From positions 4,526,001-4,590,000 of the forward strand of contig NC_019745.1 of the NCBI RefSeq assembly GCF_000317555.1: DNA of 64,000 bases, read 5' to 3'. Below, in pieces: positions 26,152 through 35,719 of this stretch (within the stretch, counting starts at the first letter, position 1; every line of letters begins with the position of its first letter). The notes below the pieces were generated by a model. It saw nothing but the letters and a program-made list of their open reading frames with translations. It ran no database searches and had not been told where the DNA came from. A program made the position numbers and the translations under genes. Source of the DNA: Gloeocapsa sp. PCC 7428. GTDB lineage: Bacteria; Cyanobacteriota; Cyanobacteriia; Cyanobacteriales; Chroococcidiopsidaceae.

Positions 26152-26516
26152 TTATCAATTAGTTGCAAGAGTATTTTTAGCTGAAGGCGAAGAGACTAGA
26201 GGTTTATAGGGTAAAAGCATGATAGTCAAAATCCTCTCCAACTTCACGCAGTACAATGAGGGCAACAATCATTTGATTAGAGAAAATCGTAATAAGTTTG
26301 TAAATCCTAGAAATCAATTTATCCTTAGTGATGAGAAGAGGGCGATCGCACTTGCGTGTTACTACTTACAGCGAAGAAATATAATGTAATTCTCGATTGT
26401 GTTTGCAAAAACTTTATGGAAGTTAACTAATAAGAAATAATCTTTGGAGAAATATGTTTAGTATAGAGTGCTTTTATTAGTAAGAATTGTTAGTTGTTTC
26501 ATATGGAGCGTATAGT

Positions 26517-27380
26517 TTGAGCAAACGTCAGCAGCGAAGAAAAAATAGATCAAACTCTATATTCATCCAAGTTTTCTTATCTTTATGCTTGTTAATTAGT
26601 TTAGTTTTCTACTCATGGTTGGTTGAGCCAAACTGGATTGATGTTAACCACTTGCAATTAACTATACCGCATCTAGCAGCCGAATTTGAGCAATATCGGA
26701 TTGTGCAAATCAGTGATATCCACACAGATAAATGGACGAATGAAGAGCGTTTAAGCCGTATTTTCCGCTTAGTCAATTCTCAACAACCAGACCTAATAGC
26801 AATTACTGGAGACTTTGTTACAGCTAAGCAACAGATATTTCTCCCCAAGCTAGCGGCGACCATCGGTCAACTCGCACCTAAAGATCAAACTGTGGCAGTT
26901 TTGGGTAATCACGATCATTGGGTAGACTCGCAAGCAGTTAAGCAACTTCTTTCACAAGCTGGTATCATCAACCTCGATAATACTGTTTACACATTGCAGC
27001 GCGGCACTGCTAGATTGCATATTGCTGGGGTAGACGATATTTTAGTGGGTAAAGACCGCTTAGATCTAGTGCTGAAGCAGTTAAACGACGATGGTGCAGC
27101 AATTTTGTTGGCACACGAGCCTGATTTTGCGGCATCATCTGCTGCGACGAAGCGGTTTGATTTGCAGCTTTCAGGACATTCACACGCCGGTCAAATCCGT
27201 CTACCTTTACTCAAGCCATTTTTTCTACCGCCGTTGAGTCAGAAGTATTATACTGGACGTTACCAAGTAGGAGAAATGATCTTGTATACTAATCGGGGAA
27301 TAGGCACAAGTTTACTGCCTTTGAGATTTAACGCCCGCCCAGAGATTACTGTGTTTACCTTACAAAAATTGGATAATTGA
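26517..27380 (+). CDS. Membrane-anchored metallophosphoesterase (YkuE-like)
   Basis: A protein of about 287 residues with one N-terminal span (FIQVFLSLCLLISLVFYSWLV) and a calcineurin-like phosphoesterase domain outside or at the membrane. The five metal motifs are in order: QISDIHTD, ITGDFV, VLGNHDHW, LLAHEPDF and LSGHSHAGQ. All metal ligands are present. The start is uncertain: the frame opens earlier with TTG 26487, but TTG 26517 has a GGAG eight bases upstream and gives MSKRQQRRKN. Homologues dephosphorylate lipid or other phosphoesters. Confidence 0.85.
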   Translation: MSKRQQRRKNRSNSIFIQVFLSLCLLISLVFYSWLVEPNWIDVNHLQLTIPHLAAEFEQYRIVQISDIHTDKWTNEERLSRIFRLVNSQQPDLIAITGDFVTAKQQIFLPKLAATIGQLAPKDQTVAVLGNHDHWVDSQAVKQLLSQAGIINLDNTVYTLQRGTARLHIAGVDDILVGKDRLDLVLKQLNDDGAAILLAHEPDFAASSAATKRFDLQLSGHSHAGQIRLPLLKPFFLPPLSQKYYTGRYQVGEMILYTNRGIGTSLLPLRFNARPEITVFTLQKLDN

Positions 27381-27774
27381 TAGAACGAATGATGAAGTAG
27401 TTTCGTTAGAGCACAGAAGTAATAGTGAATCAGAAAATGCACGATTCGACACTTTACATGAGGGTAGAACAAGCCGAAAAGTGTGGCAAGGTTCATAGTG
27501 AAGCTAACAGCTTGAGAGGATTTAGCTCACAACGGGATTAGCTCATAATACTCATGTGAGTGTCATTCGTACTGCTACCCAGCAAGTTCAGGTGGTAGAC
27601 ATTTGTTTAATAGATAGCACCGATTGGTATTAAGCTACTAGGTTCAGAATGGTCAGAAGCAAAGCTGCTGAGCTATATAGAAGCTCATAATGATTTGCCT
27701 GACCGCTTATGCGGTCGTCGCAGGCGCTGCCGTTGCACGTAAGAATTGCCAAATAAACAGTTACGGGATATTCG
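27381..27774. other. Intergenic region between the phosphoesterase and ureohydrolase genes
   Basis: About 390 bases with no credible gene. A compact segment around 27700-27740 (cttatgcggtcgtcg, caggcgctgccg) is GC-rich and may be part of a dispersed repeat. No terminator with a T-run was seen. Confidence 0.4.
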
Positions 27775-28755
27775 TCAATACTTGTGAGTTGATGGATTCA
27801 GCTTTGGGCTAAGTGCTAGCAGGTTAATCAACTCGTAAGTTACCGTAGCTGCTGCCAGTGAAGTCAACTCTGCGCGATCGTAGGCAGGAGCCACTTCAAC
27901 AACATCAGCAGAAATCACCGAAAGTCCCGCAAGTCCGCGTAGTACGCCTAACAGTTCGCGGCTTGTCATGCCAGCTATTTCAGGTGTGCCTGTACCTGGG
28001 GCATGAGCAGGATCGAGGACATCAATATCAATCGATAAATAGAGGGGACGATCGCCAACGCGATCGCGAATTCGCTCAACGACGCCTGAAATACCGATCG
28101 TTTCAAACTCATCGCAATGCACAATGCGAAAACCTAGTTCAGCATCTTTGCTTAAATCATTGCGGCTGTAAAGTGGACCGCGAATGCCAACATGCATCGA
28201 TGCTGTATCTAAAAATAGCCCTGCTTCAGCTGCGCGGCGAAAAGGCGTACCATGTGTGTAAGGTGCACCAAAGTAAGTATCCCAAGTATCGAGATGCGCG
28301 TCAAAATGGACGAGTGCTACAGGTCCGTAGCGGTGATTGATTGCTTTGAGTAATGGATAGGCGATCGTATGATCTCCACCTAAGCTGACGATCGCACCAA
28401 CTTGCTCTAACAGTGCAGTTGCAGCCGTCTCAATTTGTTGTATGGCATCATTAATGTTGTATGGATTGCAAGCAATATCTCCCGCATCTGCCACTTGTTG
28501 AACCATAAACGGCTCAACATCATAAACAGGATGATACTGCGTTCGCAGATTTCTGGACGCTTGGCGAATTGCGTGCGGCCCAAATCGAGCACCAGGACGA
28601 AAGCTAGTGCCTGCATCAAAAGGAATTCCGACGATCGCTACATCGCAATGCGGAACATCGCGAAGTTCGGGTAATCGCGCAAACGTCGAAGCACCAGCAT
28701 AGCGAGGCAAGATAGTACCGCTGATCGGTTGAATCGGAGTAAAATCAGGTTGCAT
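27775..28755 (-). CDS. Agmatinase-family ureohydrolase (agmatinase or related guanidino hydrolase)
   Basis: A 326-residue arginase-fold enzyme. All metal ligands are visible: GGDHTIAYP, then FDAHLDTWD, then LSIDIDVLDPAHAPGTGTPE. N-terminal GIPFDAGTSFRPGARFGPHAIR is typical of agmatinases. Members hydrolyse agmatine, guanidinobutyrate, guanidine or similar compounds to urea plus an amine. Some cyanobacterial homologues are nickel-dependent guanidine hydrolases, so the substrate is open. It follows the creatininase-family gene on the same strand (gap 73 bases), so the two probably form an operon acting on a guanidino or amide compound. Confidence 0.85.
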   Translation of the reverse strand: MQPDFTPIQPISGTILPRYAGASTFARLPELRDVPHCDVAIVGIPFDAGTSFRPGARFGPHAIRQASRNLRTQYHPVYDVEPFMVQQVADAGDIACNPYNINDAIQQIETAATALLEQVGAIVSLGGDHTIAYPLLKAINHRYGPVALVHFDAHLDTWDTYFGAPYTHGTPFRRAAEAGLFLDTASMHVGIRGPLYSRNDLSKDAELGFRIVHCDEFETIGISGVVERIRDRVGDRPLYLSIDIDVLDPAHAPGTGTPEIAGMTSRELLGVLRGLAGLSVISADVVEVAPAYDRAELTSLAAATVTYELINLLALSPKLNPSTHKY

Positions 28756-28828
28756 GAGAGAGGTCAGGTTTCAGAGTTAAAACAGAAAAATCCCCGTTGC
28801 AGGGGCAGTGCCATGCCTATCTTGCTCA

Positions 28829-29629
28829 TCAGCGTGATGCAATTCCATTGACAGCAAATTGTTTAGCACCAAATTCATGTTTGATCGCAACTGCAATGCC
28901 AGTAGCGATGTGGTCTGCCATGCGTTTCCCTTTCTGGGCACTCGCAGATTTTGCAGATGAAAGAACGCCTGATGAATCAACCCAATCTGAACGTTGGGGA
29001 AAGACATCATAATTTGGAAATTCGTGAGGCGGCACATCAGGAATGCGATCGAGGCGCACTAAGTTTGCATGGTAATGTGCCATTAACGACGTTTCAATTA
29101 CAGCCGCGTGTTCGAGTGCAAAACCTGGAAAACCGTCAGGAAATACCTGGTCTAATATATTACTCGTGAGGAAATCCCAATACTCTAGCCGCATGACACG
29201 TAAAGCGGAAGAACTGCCAACATCGCGTACTGCTAGCTCAATTCCTTCAGTGAGAAACCATTGATTTTCATAGTGTCCATTAACTAGGACAATTTGAGTT
29301 GCACCTTGGCGCGCGAGTTCGCGCACTACATCGCGAGTCAATTGGCTTAAGCTATTGCCATCTAAGCTAGTGGTTCCAGGGAAGCACTGTCCGCCACCGG
29401 ATTTCGGTTGAGATTTGTAGCCGTAGCTGAATGTTGGTGCAACGATGCCATCAATCTGTTCAGCTACGCTCTGCGCAACAGATGTACTCAGCAATGCATC
29501 AGTTCCTAACGGCAAATGCGGACCATGCTGTTCTAACGCGCCGCAAGGGATAAGAATAATTGCGTTTTCCTCTTGAAGACGCTGTTGATATTCAATCCAA
29601 CTCAATGAACCCATCATTAGTGGATGCAT
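28829..29629 (-). CDS. Creatininase-family amidohydrolase
   Basis: A protein of about 266 residues of the creatininase fold. It has IPCGALEQHGPHLPLGTDALLS (metal ligands Glu, His and Asp) near residue 27, then KSGGGQCFPGTTSLDGN and ATQIVLVNGHYENQ (further His and Glu ligands), and FALEHAAVIETSLMAHY. The family cleaves small cyclic or linear amides such as creatinine and formamides. ATG 29629 is chosen; the frame continues to a TTG at 29659 with less family-like residues. It heads a likely two-gene operon with the ureohydrolase. Confidence 0.85.
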   Translation of the reverse strand: MHPLMMGSLSWIEYQQRLQEENAIILIPCGALEQHGPHLPLGTDALLSTSVAQSVAEQIDGIVAPTFSYGYKSQPKSGGGQCFPGTTSLDGNSLSQLTRDVVRELARQGATQIVLVNGHYENQWFLTEGIELAVRDVGSSSALRVMRLEYWDFLTSNILDQVFPDGFPGFALEHAAVIETSLMAHYHANLVRLDRIPDVPPHEFPNYDVFPQRSDWVDSSGVLSSAKSASAQKGKRMADHIATGIAVAIKHEFGAKQFAVNGIASR

Positions 29630-29962
29630 TTCACACGAAGTCCTTAAATCATGACTCAATCTTCAACGGCATTGAACAAGCGACTACACGTGCTCATCGA
29701 AGTAGTATCGAGTTATGTCTGCATTGCAGATTGATGCCGTCTCATTCAGAATAGGCGCACTCAATTCCTAAAATATGTAGTCCTTGATACTTAATTAAAT
29801 TTATTTTGCTAAATACATAATTTTTTCGCGATTAAGCATCGATAAATAGTAACTGAATTTCTTGTTTTAACTAATTAAGTAAACTTGCGTATACATAATT
29901 GCGATATTCTTAAAATAGAAAAACTTTGAATATATATTCAGATTTCTTGACTTTTCAAAACT
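29630..29962. other. AT-rich regulatory spacer upstream of the creatininase/ureohydrolase operon
   Basis: About 330 very AT-rich bases between the creatininase start and the Lrp stop. It presumably holds the operon promoter. No gene or strong hairpin seen. It is a natural site for the Lrp-type regulator encoded next to it. Confidence 0.4.
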
Positions 29963-30442
29963 CTAGCTAAGCACATACTTGTACTCTGCCTTCAGTAATT
30001 TCATGACAACTTGCGACTCATAACGGATAATGCCTGGAATTTGGTGTAACTTGGCATAAAAAGCCAACATTTCGCTATGTGCGCCAAAACTGACATCAAT
30101 CACGATGTTGTGATGTCCAGCAGTTACAGCGACGAACTGAACTTCTTCGATCTCAACGAGTGCTGTAGCGACGGCATCTATTTGACTGTTCTCGACAAAA
30201 AGCTGAACAATCACGATGTGCGGTGTACCGAGATGCTCTGGATTGGGAGAAGCATGAATTTTGACAATTTTAGATTGCAGAAGACGTTGCACTCGATAAC
30301 GCGCCGTAGCTTCTGGGAGATTCAGTTTTTTAGCTACGTCGGTAAAAGACATTCGTCCATCAACTTTTAGTAACCCGATAATTTCGCGGTCAAGATTGTC
30401 TAGCATTATTGGTGCGCCGATGCCTATATGCGGTTGATTCAT
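29963..30442 (-). CDS. Lrp/AsnC family transcriptional regulator
   Basis: A protein of about 159 residues. The N-terminal HTH is LDREIIGLLKVDGRMSFTDVAKKLNLPEATARYRVQRL, followed by the RAM/AsnC effector domain with FVAVTAGHHNIVIDVSF and GIIRYESQVVMKLLK. Such regulators form octamers or dimers and usually sense amino acids. The ATG at 30442 is used; 30406 would also start at LDNLDREI. It lies between the leftward hydrolase operon and the rightward oxygenase/ABC operon and is the best candidate to control both, by position only. Confidence 0.85.
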   Translation of the reverse strand: MNQPHIGIGAPIMLDNLDREIIGLLKVDGRMSFTDVAKKLNLPEATARYRVQRLLQSKIVKIHASPNPEHLGTPHIVIVQLFVENSQIDAVATALVEIEEVQFVAVTAGHHNIVIDVSFGAHSEMLAFYAKLHQIPGIIRYESQVVMKLLKAEYKYVLS

Positions 30443-30590
30443 GGTGTTTCTCAAAAAAGCACAATTATTAGCCAATAAGTTACTATTTCAGCAAGATTGT
30501 AACTAGTAATTGCTATTGTATTACAAAGCACTTTTTAAAATTACTATTTTCTTTAACGTAGAACACAAGCTTTAAGCTGTTAACGTTTTC

Positions 30591-30621
30591 AAGTGAACAG
30601 TACACCGCATTCCGCGGTCAA
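30591..30621. repeat. Dispersed repeat copy B (contiguous form)
   Basis: The 31 bases are the reverse complement of the two outer parts of copy A at 20081-20141, with one mismatch, joined without the 30-base insert. It lies in the spacer upstream of the Rieske gene. A further stretch (30640-30650, gtcgcttcgct) is also repeat-like. Confidence 0.6.
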
Positions 30622-30723
30622 ACTCATAGCTACAACTCGAAGTCGCTTCGCTGCAACAAGTTTAGGAGCGTCACTTCGCTGAAAAACTACAGCTATCCAA
30701 ATGAGACATCTAGGACATAATCA

Positions 30724-31713
30724 ATGCTGAGTGATACTCCAATTGACGATCCCATTTTGCATAATGCGTGGCACGTCGTTGCGCTAGCAGATGATGTTAA
30801 AGTCAATCAACCCTTGCAAGTTCATCTCCTTGGGAATGCGATCGCACTTTGGCGAACTGACGAAAAAATCATTGCTTGTCAAGATCGCTGTCCGCATCGA
30901 GGTGTATCACTGTCAATGGGTTGGGTCGATGGCAACAAGGCGATCGTTTGTCCTTACCACGCAATGTCATTTGATGCGGATGGGCGCTGTACCCGCATTC
31001 CAGCAGATTTGAAAATTACCTGTTTTCCACAAACTGCCAATATTCGCACCTATCAGGTTAAAGAGAAATACGGCTTTGTTTGGGTAGCTTTAGGCGAACC
31101 TGAGCAAAATATCCCCACGTTTGCAGAGTGGGAACAAAGAAACGCGATCGCATTTCAGTGTGGACCTTACTTTATTAATGCTAGTGCGCCCCGTGTTGTC
31201 GAAAACTTTGTTGATATTGCGCACTTTCCCTTCACGCATCGCGGTTTACTCGGCGATCCTGAGTTTCCAGAAGTTCCAAATTACACGTTAGCTGTTGATG
31301 CAGACGGAATCAGCGCTAGCGACATTCACTTTCATCAGCCTAATCCCGAAGGAACTGGAGAAGCTAAATCGGTTTCTTACGTTTATAAAATTGTGCGCCC
31401 CTTAATAGCTTGTTTTCGCAAAGGCGATGATATAAGGTATTTCTCCATTTTCTTGACTGTGACACCAGTTGCAGAAACGCGAAGCATTGCGTGGTTGGGT
31501 GTTGTGAGAAACTACGCACCAGAAACATCAAACGACGAATTGCGCCGCTTTCAAGATGAAGTCATGGCGCAGGATATACCGATGGTAGAGTCACAGCGTC
31601 CGCAGAAACTGCCACTCAATTTACAACAAGAATTTCATTTTCCCTGTGACAAAATGTCGATTGCTTACCGCAAGTGGTTGAAGCAAATCAATCTTCAATT
31701 TGGCACTTGCTAG
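30724..31713 (+). CDS. Rieske non-heme iron oxygenase (vanillate demethylase / pheophorbide oxygenase type)
   Basis: A 329-residue oxygenase component. The Rieske 2Fe-2S motif is CPHRG (Cys56, His58) with CPYHAMSFD (Cys76, His79). The mononuclear iron site is ENFVDIAHFPFTH (Asp164, His167, His172). This single-component alpha type covers N-, O- and ring-oxidising enzymes that need a separate ferredoxin-reductase, which is not nearby. It starts the operon that continues with the ABC importer (42 bases to the binding protein), so the imported compound may be its substrate. That is inference. Confidence 0.85.
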   Translation: MLSDTPIDDPILHNAWHVVALADDVKVNQPLQVHLLGNAIALWRTDEKIIACQDRCPHRGVSLSMGWVDGNKAIVCPYHAMSFDADGRCTRIPADLKITCFPQTANIRTYQVKEKYGFVWVALGEPEQNIPTFAEWEQRNAIAFQCGPYFINASAPRVVENFVDIAHFPFTHRGLLGDPEFPEVPNYTLAVDADGISASDIHFHQPNPEGTGEAKSVSYVYKIVRPLIACFRKGDDIRYFSIFLTVTPVAETRSIAWLGVVRNYAPETSNDELRRFQDEVMAQDIPMVESQRPQKLPLNLQQEFHFPCDKMSIAYRKWLKQINLQFGTC

Positions 31714-31754
31714 CCAACACTTTATAAACTTTTACGCTTGGCTGAGAATTTGCG

Positions 31755-32627
31755 ATGAATTATAGAATTCGACGATCGAACTACTGGCTGCGACTTGGTA
31801 TTTTAGTTGCGATCGCACTTTTCACTTGCACGATCGCGGTTGCTTGTTCGCCTTCATCAAGTCAAGTTTCTGGAGAATCGCAAGAAATCACTGTTGCGAC
31901 CGAAGATGATTATCCTCCATACGATTTTCTGCAAAATGGCAAACACGTCGGTTACAACCAAGAACTTTTAGAGTTAGTCACAAGAGATGCACCTTTTACA
32001 GTCAAACAAGAAGTCTTACCATTTCAAGGAATTTTAACTGGAATTGCTGCTAATAGATACGATGCGACAAATGCGGCGATCGCCATATTAGAAGAACGTC
32101 TAACGGCTGTTGATTTTACAATGCCTATCACCGATATTACAAATTACCTGATCAAACGACGTGGAGACTCGATCAACTCAGTCGCTGACTTAGCAGGTAA
32201 AACAGTCGGTGTACAACAAGGTAGCATTACTGCCAAGATTATCGCCGAAGTGGTAAATCCTCAACTCAAAGCACAAGGAAAAGCGTCAGCAAGAACAACT
32301 GAATATGGAGCATTTGCTGAAGCTTATCAAGACTTAGAAAATAAACGAGTCGATGCTGTCCTCAATAATTTGGTTGCAATCACTCAAGTGATTAAAGCCA
32401 AACCAAACGTTTTTGAGGTAGTACAAGAACCCATAGGCGATAAAGTTTATGCAGCATGGGCAGTTAAAAAAGGCAGAGAAGATATCCTGAAAGTTTTCAA
32501 TGACGGACTAGCTAAAGCAAAAGCAGATGGCACGCTAAAACAATTACAACAGAAATGGCTCGGTGTTTCTTTTGATTTACCCAATGAACCTAGACTTCCT
32601 GGAGATCAACCGATCCCTACTTCGTAA
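31755..32627 (+). CDS. ABC transporter substrate-binding lipoprotein, polar amino-acid type
   Basis: A 290-residue periplasmic binding protein (SBP family 3) with a lipoprotein-like leader (ALFTCTIAVACSPSSS). The binding-site start is VATEDDYPPYDFLQNGKHVGYNQEL, and then GILTGIAANRYDATNAAIAI, TMPITDITNYLIKRRGD and LAGKTVGVQQGSITAK. Sequences of this kind bind amino acids or related compounds. The two permeases and ATPase follow downstream, making a complete importer. Ligand unknown; given its neighbours a guanidino amino acid is conceivable. Confidence 0.85.
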   Translation: MNYRIRRSNYWLRLGILVAIALFTCTIAVACSPSSSQVSGESQEITVATEDDYPPYDFLQNGKHVGYNQELLELVTRDAPFTVKQEVLPFQGILTGIAANRYDATNAAIAILEERLTAVDFTMPITDITNYLIKRRGDSINSVADLAGKTVGVQQGSITAKIIAEVVNPQLKAQGKASARTTEYGAFAEAYQDLENKRVDAVLNNLVAITQVIKAKPNVFEVVQEPIGDKVYAAWAVKKGREDILKVFNDGLAKAKADGTLKQLQQKWLGVSFDLPNEPRLPGDQPIPTS

Positions 32628-32785
32628 TTTTGTCTTGAAGCTAAACCCTTCTTTACTCTTTTCCCTGCGTTCTCTGTGCTACGGACACTTAAGGGGCTGT
32701 CGGCACGCGATAGCGCAGTGTCCTCCTCTGTGGTGCGTTGAAAAACATAAAATTCAGCAAAATAATTCTAAAGAAGGTGAAGAAA

Positions 32786-33427
32786 TTGGGAGATTTAGAG
32801 TACTTATTCTATGGGTTGTTGATTACTTGCGTCACTTCTTTACTGGGCGTTATTATTGGAATTCCTCTAGGCTTGGCTGTCGCTTTAGGCAGAGTCAAAA
32901 AAATTCCCCTTATTAGTCAAGTATTCACATTATATGTTAGTTTTATTCGTAGTTTGCCGCTTGTTCTTCTGGTTCTTTGGCTTTATTTTGGCGTACCATT
33001 TTTAGGTATCAATTTAGATGCTTTTGTGGCAGGTAGCATTGCCCTAGCGATCAATCATTCAGCCTTTATCAGTGAGATTTGGCGCTCTGCAATTCTTAAT
33101 TTTCCAGTCGAACAAATTGAAGCGGCAAAAGCTTTTGGATTGACTCAAAATCAAACATTTATCCGCATCATTTTACCACAAGTGTGGCGTATGAGTTTGC
33201 CCGCGATCGCTAATGAAATTACATTCATTATCAAAGCGAGTCCTGCGGTAGGCGTAATTGGAATTAATGATTTGACTCGCCGTGCAAGTCAGCTTGCTGC
33301 CAGTAATTTTCAACCTCTAACAATGACAGCGATCGCAATGCTGTTTTACATCCTTTTATTATTTGGCTTTACTCGTTTAACTCGCACAATTGATTATCGA
33401 ATGCATCAGAGGTATGAGTTAATATGA
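32786..33427 (+). CDS. Amino-acid-type ABC permease 1 (HisQM family)
   Basis: About 213 residues and four to five hydrophobic spans, starting MGDLEYLFYGLLITCV. The EAA-like permease signature is QIEAAKAFGLTQNQTFIRIILPQ. The frame opens at 32738 but the first standard start with a good ribosome site is TTG 32786 (AAGGTGA, 5 bases before). It overlaps permease 2 by 4 bases (ATGA). The spacer to the binding protein (32628-32785) holds a GC-rich structured segment around 32690-32730. Confidence 0.82.
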   Translation: MGDLEYLFYGLLITCVTSLLGVIIGIPLGLAVALGRVKKIPLISQVFTLYVSFIRSLPLVLLVLWLYFGVPFLGINLDAFVAGSIALAINHSAFISEIWRSAILNFPVEQIEAAKAFGLTQNQTFIRIILPQVWRMSLPAIANEITFIIKASPAVGVIGINDLTRRASQLAASNFQPLTMTAIAMLFYILLLFGFTRLTRTIDYRMHQRYELI

Positions 33428-34083
33428 GCATTCAATTTGATGTCATTTTTGAGAATTTCCCTAAGTTTCTTGAAGGATTATGGAATACAATTTGGCTTTG
33501 CACCGCTGGTATGGCTTTGTCATTATTGCTTGGTATTTTGCTATTAATTCCGCTGATTTCGCCTTCCCGAATTGCCCGTAGTTCAGTGCAAAGCTTTGTT
33601 GATGCGGCAAGAGCAGTTCCTTTCTTAATGCTGGCATATGTTATTTACTATGGGCTACCTTCATTAGGATTAACTTTAGATAGTTGGACGACTGCTGTTG
33701 TCACAATTGTTGTCTATAATACGGCTTACATTGCCGAAATTTTACGCTCAGCTTGGGCAAATTTACCATTTGGACAAATTGAAGCAGGACGTGCCTATGG
33801 CTTTACAGGTTGGCAACTACTAAGACGAATTATTTTGCCACAAGTTATGTTGTCATCTGTACCTGTATTAGGTAATCAATTCATTCAAATTATTAAAGAT
33901 TCTGCGTTTCTCTCAATCATCACAATTCAAGAATTAACATTTGTCGCACGTTCCATTCAATCTACTTATTATGTACCGTTTGAGTCATTTTTTGTTGCGG
34001 CATTACTGTATTGGCTTTTATGTCTAACTGTTGAATTAGGTGTTAGTAGAGTTGAAACCCTCAGGAGCATTTATGCTAGATAA
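33424..34083 (+). CDS. Amino-acid-type ABC permease 2 (HisQM family)
   Basis: A 219-residue membrane protein with about five hydrophobic spans. The coupling-helix signature is [24 protein letters not shown]. The start overlaps the stop of permease 1 in ATGA, and its end overlaps the ATPase start by 11 bases, so translation of the three is coupled. It forms the second half of the heterodimeric channel. Confidence 0.85.
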   Translation: MSIQFDVIFENFPKFLEGLWNTIWLCTAGMALSLLLGILLLIPLISPSRIARSSVQSFVDAARAVPFLMLAYVIYYGLPSLGLTLDSWTTAVVTIVVYNTAYIAEILRSAWANLPFGQIEAGRAYGFTGWQLLRRIILPQVMLSSVPVLGNQFIQIIKDSAFLSIITIQELTFVARSIQSTYYVPFESFFVAALLYWLLCLTVELGVSRVETLRSIYAR

Positions 34084-34861
34084 CCGAGTAGAAATACAGA
34101 CAATACCTGCGGTGGAATTGCTGCATTTGCGTAAAAGTTTTGGTCAGCTTGAGGTATTACACGATATTAATTTAAGGATTCTACCACGAGAAACCATTTG
34201 TTTGTTGGGTCCTAGCGGATCGGGAAAATCGACTTTGCTGCGTTGCATTAACTGGTTAGAAACTCCTAACTCTGGAGAGATTTTTATTCATGGTACGCAG
34301 ATGGGGCGCAAAATGAGTCGAGGTAAAGATTCTTTGATGACCGAAACAGAACTCGCGAGAATGCGATCGCGTGTCAGCATGGTTTTTCAACATTTTAACC
34401 TTTGGCCGCACATGACTGTATTGGAAAATATTACTGAAGCCCCGATTCACGTTCAAAAGCGTCCTAAAGCTGAAGCGATCGCACAAGCTGAACAATTGCT
34501 CATCAAAGTTGGGCTACTCGACAAAAAGCATACTTATCCAGCGCGCCTATCAGGTGGACAAAAGCAGCGAGTAGCGATTGCGCGGGCGCTAGCCATGAAA
34601 TCTGAAGTCATTTTATTCGATGAACCCACAAGTGCGCTCGATCCTGAGTTGGTTGGTGAAGTTCTTTCTGTCATGAAAACTCTTGCGCAAGAAGGAATGA
34701 CAATGATCATCGCTACGCATGAAATGCAGTTTGCGAAAGAAGTTGCGGATCGCATCGTGTTTATGGATGCAGGAAGAATTGTCGAAACAGCCGAGCCACA
34801 CAGTTTCTTTAACCAGCCTAAAACTGCTCGAACTAAACAATTTTTAGAGCGATTTTCCTAG
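34073..34861 (+). CDS. Amino-acid-type ABC transporter ATPase (GlnQ/HisP type)
   Basis: A protein of about 262 residues from ATG 34073 (AGGAG seven bases upstream). Walker A is [11 protein letters not shown]-loop [10 protein letters not shown], signature [16 protein letters not shown], Walker [14 protein letters not shown], and H-loop [10 protein letters not shown]. The insertion [21 protein letters not shown] between Walker A and Q-loop is somewhat longer than usual for GlnQ. It completes the importer operon. The open frame before 34073 lies within the permease gene. Confidence 0.9.
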   Translation: MLDNRVEIQTIPAVELLHLRKSFGQLEVLHDINLRILPRETICLLGPSGSGKSTLLRCINWLETPNSGEIFIHGTQMGRKMSRGKDSLMTETELARMRSRVSMVFQHFNLWPHMTVLENITEAPIHVQKRPKAEAIAQAEQLLIKVGLLDKKHTYPARLSGGQKQRVAIARALAMKSEVILFDEPTSALDPELVGEVLSVMKTLAQEGMTMIIATHEMQFAKEVADRIVFMDAGRIVETAEPHSFFNQPKTARTKQFLERFS

Positions 34862-34887
34862 CATTTTGTTTACACGGGGACAGATGA

Positions 34888-35283
34888 CTAACGCATAATT
34901 GGACTGCCATGATGCTGAATTAAATACCATTCTTGTGCCATCTTTTGAAAGATATTCGTTGCAAGCGATGATGCTTTTACTTTTCTACCTCGATTCGACT
35001 GCAAGACAATTTCTCGGACGACGACATAAGCGATCGCTTGGTCAACTTCTACTTTAATAATTTCCGTTTCAATTTCTAAAAAATCAGTATGGCGAAAGAT
35101 AGATTCCCAAGAGGATCGAATATTCTCCCATCCAATTAGGACATTTCCACCTGGATGAACGCACAAACTAGTTGCCCCCTGCCACCACAAACGGTTCATG
35201 CTGGCGATTTCTCGATTAGAAAAAGCACGATAAAAGGCTTCGTTAACCGCTAAAATTGCTTCTTTATCAGATGAATCAGTCAT
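34888..35283 (-). CDS. SnoaL-like / nuclear transport factor 2-fold protein
   Basis: A 131-residue NTF2-like cone fold protein: ILAVNEAFYRAFSNREIASMNRLWW, then CVHPGGNVLIGWENIRSSWESIF, and SSLATNIFQKMAQEWYLIQHHGSP. Members include small isomerases and ligand-binding proteins, with no fixed activity. It is the last gene of a leftward group PAD - DOPA-dioxygenase-like - SnoaL-like with gaps of 65 and 29 bases, and it ends 26 bases from the ABC ATPase, convergent. Confidence 0.8.
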   Translation of the reverse strand: MTDSSDKEAILAVNEAFYRAFSNREIASMNRLWWQGATSLCVHPGGNVLIGWENIRSSWESIFRHTDFLEIETEIIKVEVDQAIAYVVVREIVLQSNRGRKVKASSLATNIFQKMAQEWYLIQHHGSPIMR

Positions 35284-35312
35284 AAAATAATTTGATAAAA
35301 AGTTATCACAAA

Positions 35313-35654
35313 TTAAAGCACATCAAGTTTTAAATTTTGTGGTTCTCCCATCCACGACGCATAATCAGTATGGTCTTTTAAATCGTTTCCAGTTAAAGGG
35401 TGAATGAGAATTGTTAACCCATTTCGATTGAGCGCTAACCATGATAGTAAATCTGTATACTGACTACGATTAAAAGCAAGCTGACAACTCCAACTCGGAT
35501 GTGGTCCAACTTGCTTATGGTGCATCCGACCAACAGTTACTTGAAATAGTTCACCTGCTGCTTCACACAAAGCTTGGGCTTGTCCAACAGTTGATTCGTC
35601 GAAGTACACGTGGGCGTGATAACCCTTAATTAAACTGAGGTCTTGAAATTCCAT
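35313..35654 (-). CDS. DOPA 4,5-dioxygenase family protein
   Basis: A 113-residue protein of the small DOPA-4,5-dioxygenase family: GYHAHVYFDESTVGQAQAL near the start, GRMHHKQVGPHPSWSCQLAF in the middle (His residues for metal), and LTILIHPLTGNDLKDHTDYASWMG near the end. Fungal members cleave L-DOPA to make betalain precursors; bacterial members are largely uncharacterised. Its position beside PAD suggests co-transcription, but no functional link is known. Confidence 0.85.
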   Translation of the reverse strand: MEFQDLSLIKGYHAHVYFDESTVGQAQALCEAAGELFQVTVGRMHHKQVGPHPSWSCQLAFNRSQYTDLLSWLALNRNGLTILIHPLTGNDLKDHTDYASWMGEPQNLKLDVL

Positions 35655-35719
35655 CGTCCATTGTAAGATTACTGTATTTAGAAATGAGTTAAGCGATAGC
35701 CAGCTAAGGCAATGTATCT

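Noticed and set aside
26221-26345. Minus-strand stretch with protein-like wording (LREVGEDFDYH)
   Set aside because: Too short and without a clear start; could be a remnant but cannot be supported.
30077-30370. Open frame on the plus strand inside the Lrp gene
   Set aside because: Shadow of the real gene on the other strand.
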